Positions 41,434-44,741 of a DNA stretch of 44,741 bases are shown piece by piece. How positions within the stretch are numbered: the stretch's first letter is position 1; every line of letters starts with the position of its first letter. The stretch comes from Paenibacillus ferrarius (lineage in GTDB: Bacteria > Bacillota > Bacilli > Paenibacillales > NBRC-103111). The stretch lies in assembly GCF_002027705.1 (NCBI RefSeq), contig NZ_MBTG01000043.1, forward strand, positions 1-44,741, in the 5' to 3' direction. The notes under the pieces were generated by a model that saw nothing but the letters and a program-made list of their open reading frames with translations, was not told where the DNA came from and searched no databases. Position numbers and translations under genes: made by a program.

Positions 41434-44400
41434 TTGAAAACAATGACTAAAAGAATATTGTTACTGACCCTCGTTGTATTGTGTATCGTTAGCGCACTTC
41501 CACTGTCTAACATCTACGAGGTTTCTTATGCGGCGGAAAGCCAACAGCAGGTATGGAATAAAATAACGGATCCAACAAAGGGTTCAAATCAGTCATTGAA
41601 AAGGATCATTGAAGTTTATTCAGCTACACATGAAGACATTCAAAATCTGTTGAATCGTGGATATTCACTAGAAGAAATTGAACAAGCCTACCAGAAACAA
41701 GCTGCTTCTAATATGGATATAAAGTCCAGCATAGAAACAGTAAAACCGCAAGCCGTAAATAATTCGGTATATGCGGAAAGCAAAATTCGGAGTGAAGTAG
41801 GGGAGAAAGATTTTAGTGCAGCAGAAGCAAGCTTGGTACAAGCTGCCGATACGACAACGCCCATCGAACCCGATTATTCGTATGTCAACTTAAAGCCGGA
41901 TGATGCCCCTTATTCAATTGGGCTGAATCAAGAAAATGTATCCACATTGTCAGGCGGACTTACGGTTCAAGAAAATGAGTTTACGCTGCCAGGTCGTAAC
42001 GGACTTTCTTTTACCCTAAGTCGAACTTATGATTCCTCTGATTCTGTATTATCGAGTATGACAATTAAGGATAGTCATGACTATCCGGATACACCTTACA
42101 ATGAGAAAAAGTATCCAATCGGCAAAGGGTGGAGTTGGAATACTTCATCCATTGAATACAACATCGAGAGCAATAAATATTTAAGAAGGTACCTTCATTT
42201 AGCTGGATCTGGCGTATATAAAATTGATGACAATAACAATCTGGTTGGATATCCGTGGAAAGATCTCACATTTTCTTCAGATCCTAGCACAGTAACTGTC
42301 AATGGAGTAAAATCTGCCTCTGTCTTAAAGTCCATTCATGGTACGAATCAATATTTTTCATCTTTGGGCCAACTCATTCAAATATCTGATACTTATAACA
42401 ATCAGATACAATTTCTTTATGAGAGTGCTGCACCTTACAGACTAATTGCTATTTCTGATAACATAGGTAACACTATTTCTATTACTTACACTCAGGATAA
42501 CAGTGTTTTGATAACAAAAGGAAATCAAACGAATACTTACAGATTTTCTTGGCCAAATGGCAAACGGGTACTTGCTTCAGTTACCGATGCCATAGGCAGA
42601 GTAACCACTTACGATTATGAAATTAAAGGCAGTAAGTACAATTTGCAAGGTACTACTGCTGAAATGGATAACGCTTATGCGTTACTGACTGGAGTGACTC
42701 ATCCGACTGGTGCTAAAAGTGTATATACCTATGAAGACACACCAGTTACTCGATATATGCAGATTAAAAGAACGAATGCTGATGGCAGTATTTATATTAC
42801 TCATGGCATGAATCAGTTCTACCGCGTGAAATCGCGAGAGGATCAGGTGTTTTACTCCGATGGATCATCAAGAACCTACAACCGTAAAGACATCTCTTAT
42901 ATTGGAGATATGGGAAGTACTGATGCTGCTGACATCCTTAGTTTTTCAGCGACAATTGATGATGGACGGGTCCAATCTACATTTACAAACAAGAAGCATT
43001 ATATTGACGTTGATACGCCCGATGTGTTTTACAACATGAACGTCACTGCTGTTGCCAAAGATCAAAACAATGCCATCTACACGAACTCAACCGACTATAC
43101 CTACGATGAAACTCGGCGTCTCCCTTCTCCGGATATAACGAAGGTGACGAAATCGAAGCAAGGTGTTTCAAAAACATTTGTAGCACAAACATGGAATATC
43201 TTCGATGATTATGGCAACGTGAAGCAATCTACGGATCCAGCAGGCATTACAACCACAAATAGCTACGATGCTAATCATCTATTGATAAGTGTATCCAAGC
43301 CGATCTATGCTGGGAAAACGCAATACACGTTAATAACGCGGGATACGGCTCACCCCACAAAAATTATTTCACAGAAGGTTTATGACGGTAGTCCATCTGG
43401 TGCTTTGCTAATGGAAACAGATTACGAAAATATTGACACTTCGACTGGAAATGTCGGTCAGATTCGAGTGAAAAACGGAACAGTCAACGATACATTGACA
43501 CAAATACAATATTCGCTGGCGTATCAGGGAGCATTCCCGACTCAGACAACAACGACGGTACATGATGCGGCTAATAACGCATCAACGATTCTAAGGCAAT
43601 ATGAATATGATCCATCTACCGGAAAATTGACCAAGTATATAGATGGAAATTACTATCACACTTCGTATCAATACGATGCTTTGGGACGCGTTACTTTGGC
43701 TACCCATCCGGATGGCAGTAAAATATCGATTCAATATGACGACTTGAACAATTTTATTAGAATCACCGATGAAACTGGCGTCCAGTCCTATACCAAATGG
43801 AACCCGATTGGTTTAAAAGAAGCGGTAGGCTTTAATGATCAGCTTATTAAAGCGACATACCATTATGATACGCACAGTCGGATGGATTGGAGTCAGGATG
43901 CACGAGGGGTTAAGACCAATTATGGCTACGACCATTGGAGTCGCCAGAGTACAGTAACAACGGAGGACGGATCAATTTCTTCTGTGCTATATGACGACAT
44001 CAATAATATTAAAGTGGGTACGGACGCCGAGGGATATATAACTGGTGAGTACCTGGATATTCTTGGTCGTACGATGACAAAAGAGGAAACAAAAGTTGTA
44101 AATGGCGTAACAACAAAAAATGTGCTGGCTACGATGGATTACAACTACGTTGGCAATATGCGCACATTAACTGAAAATGTGACTCCTCCAAATATAACTA
44201 ACTTTGAATATGACGTCGTTGGAAGATTAACGAGTGTCAAGAATGCAAAAAATGAGACAACAGGGTACCGATACAATCCAATAGGAAAGCTAACACTAAC
44301 AACTTTTCCTGATGGGAAAACCAAAGCCAACACGTATGATGAGATTGGCCGACTCATCCAAACGTTAGACGCTACAGGTAAAATCGAGAAAATGTACTAC

Positions 44401-44741
44401 GATGCGAACGGGAATCAGACCAGCATTGAAGATCGCAATGGAACCCGATTCAAAAATACGCATGATAGCCGAAACTTCTTGCGTCAATCAGATATTTTAG
44501 ATCCATCAGGTAACCCCATTCCTGCAGAGGCTGTTACGTACGGTTACGATCTAGCAGGACGACGCATGAGTATGACAGATAGTACTGGAACTACGAGCAA
44601 TGCCTACGATCCGATACTTGGAACTTTGAATAAAATGACATATCCCGATGGGCGGACGCTGCAATATGGTTATGACATGCAAGGTAATGTTACAAATCTA
44701 AGTGATCCATTCGGTTCGAACTTGTATTATGGTTATGATTC
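41434..44741 (+). CDS. secreted RHS/YD-repeat protein, 3' end beyond the window
   Basis: The frame is open for 1102 codons to the window end. TTG at 41434 follows GGAGGGG by six bases. A signal peptide ends near VSYAAES (about 32), and then come a helical stretch (about 40-150), a pre-RHS beta region with LPGRNGLSFTLSRTYDSS typical of these proteins (about 180-200), and from about residue 680 onward many YD repeats (YDALGRV, YDVVGRL, YDANGNQT, YDLAGRRM, YGYDMQGNVT). RHS repeats build a large shell that usually encapsulates a C-terminal toxin or binding domain, which here lies outside the window. It lies 12 bp after the subtilase gene. Confidence 0.92.
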   Translation, partial: MKTMTKRILLLTLVVLCIVSALPLSNIYEVSYAAESQQQVWNKITDPTKGSNQSLKRIIEVYSATHEDIQNLLNRGYSLEEIEQAYQKQAASNMDIKSSIETVKPQAVNNSVYAESKIRSEVGEKDFSAAEASLVQAADTTTPIEPDYSYVNLKPDDAPYSIGLNQENVSTLSGGLTVQENEFTLPGRNGLSFTLSRTYDSSDSVLSSMTIKDSHDYPDTPYNEKKYPIGKGWSWNTSSIEYNIESNKYLRRYLHLAGSGVYKIDDNNNLVGYPWKDLTFSSDPSTVTVNGVKSASVLKSIHGTNQYFSSLGQLIQISDTYNNQIQFLYESAAPYRLIAISDNIGNTISITYTQDNSVLITKGNQTNTYRFSWPNGKRVLASVTDAIGRVTTYDYEIKGSKYNLQGTTAEMDNAYALLTGVTHPTGAKSVYTYEDTPVTRYMQIKRTNADGSIYITHGMNQFYRVKSREDQVFYSDGSSRTYNRKDISYIGDMGSTDAADILSFSATIDDGRVQSTFTNKKHYIDVDTPDVFYNMNVTAVAKDQNNAIYTNSTDYTYDETRRLPSPDITKVTKSKQGVSKTFVAQTWNIFDDYGNVKQSTDPAGITTTNSYDANHLLISVSKPIYAGKTQYTLITRDTAHPTKIISQKVYDGSPSGALLMETDYENIDTSTGNVGQIRVKNGTVNDTLTQIQYSLAYQGAFPTQTTTTVHDAANNASTILRQYEYDPSTGKLTKYIDGNYYHTSYQYDALGRVTLATHPDGSKISIQYDDLNNFIRITDETGVQSYTKWNPIGLKEAVGFNDQLIKATYHYDTHSRMDWSQDARGVKTNYGYDHWSRQSTVTTEDGSISSVLYDDINNIKVGTDAEGYITGEYLDILGRTMTKEETKVVNGVTTKNVLATMDYNYVGNMRTLTENVTPPNITNFEYDVVGRLTSVKNAKNETTGYRYNPIGKLTLTTFPDGKTKANTYDEIGRLIQTLDATGKIEKMYYDANGNQTSIEDRNGTRFKNTHDSRNFLRQSDILDPSGNPIPAEAVTYGYDLAGRRMSMTDSTGTTSNAYDPILGTLNKMTYPDGRTLQYGYDMQGNVTNLSDPFGSNLYYGYD

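Overview
The window looks like a chromosomal segment of a Gram-positive, spore-former-type bacterium of the Paenibacillaceae (Paenibacillus-like). The evidence is moderate GC content, strong AGGAGG-type ribosome sites with frequent TTG and GTG starts, lipoproteins in place of periplasmic proteins, two-gene LplB/LplC-type sugar permeases with a large membrane-bound AraC regulator, a stalk-domain (copper amine oxidase N-terminal-like) protein, a YdjO-like protein and Roc-type arginine catabolism. No rRNA, tRNA or CRISPR array was seen. The species cannot be named from the sequence alone.

Layout. 1-1650: a nearly whole IS4-family insertion sequence whose left tip coincides with the window edge. 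1650-2690: terminators, a palindromic intergenic repeat and a small lipoprotein gene. 2690-7251: a Crp/Fnr-type regulator followed by an SsuB-SsuC-SsuA type ABC importer and an RNase Z/arylsulfatase-like metallo-beta-lactamase-fold hydrolase; together they suggest uptake and cleavage of organosulfur compounds. 7248-9566: a respiratory/copper group (Sco protein, YtkA/FixH-like lipoprotein, NarL-type response regulator, cytochrome c lipoprotein). 9567-10190: dense tandem and inverted intergenic repeats. 10192-12316: a DUF2339 multi-span membrane protein and a small acidic protein. 12374-21666: a CUT1 sugar importer (binding lipoprotein and two permeases) preceded by a catabolite-repression-like site, a membrane AraC sensor-regulator and an MFS transporter. 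Between importer and regulator sits a segment bounded by IS1182-like ends that carries a stalk-domain protein gene. 21824-23260: YdjO-like, DUF2663-like and CBM9-like genes. 23261-24230: repeats, including a 9-bp minisatellite. 24234-29679: ornithine aminotransferase, aspartase, a DUF1361 membrane protein and arginase, with a telomere-like CCCCAA array and an IS1182-derived miniature element between the last two. 29840-34686: a Fur-controlled ferric-siderophore module (AraC-binding-protein fusion regulator, two FecCD permeases, binding lipoprotein; no ATPase in the window). 34759-37810: M29 aminopeptidase, and an AraC regulator divergent from a phytanoyl-CoA dioxygenase family gene. 38110-end: a large secreted subtilase and the first 3.3 kb of an RHS/YD-repeat protein gene that runs off the window.

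How it fits together. Most genes serve scavenging of sulfur, sugar, iron and amino-acid nitrogen, with local regulators beside each module. The least ordinary parts are (a) the stalk-protein gene lying inside an IS1182-like shell, with related relics elsewhere in the window, (b) several intergenic repeat families with about 51-bp spacing, (c) the (CCCCAA)11 tract and the 9-bp minisatellite, and (d) the subtilase-RHS pair, in which the protease carries four 53-residue repeats and ends in a YD-repeat-like tail. All calls come from reading the sequence and from family knowledge; no database search was run.
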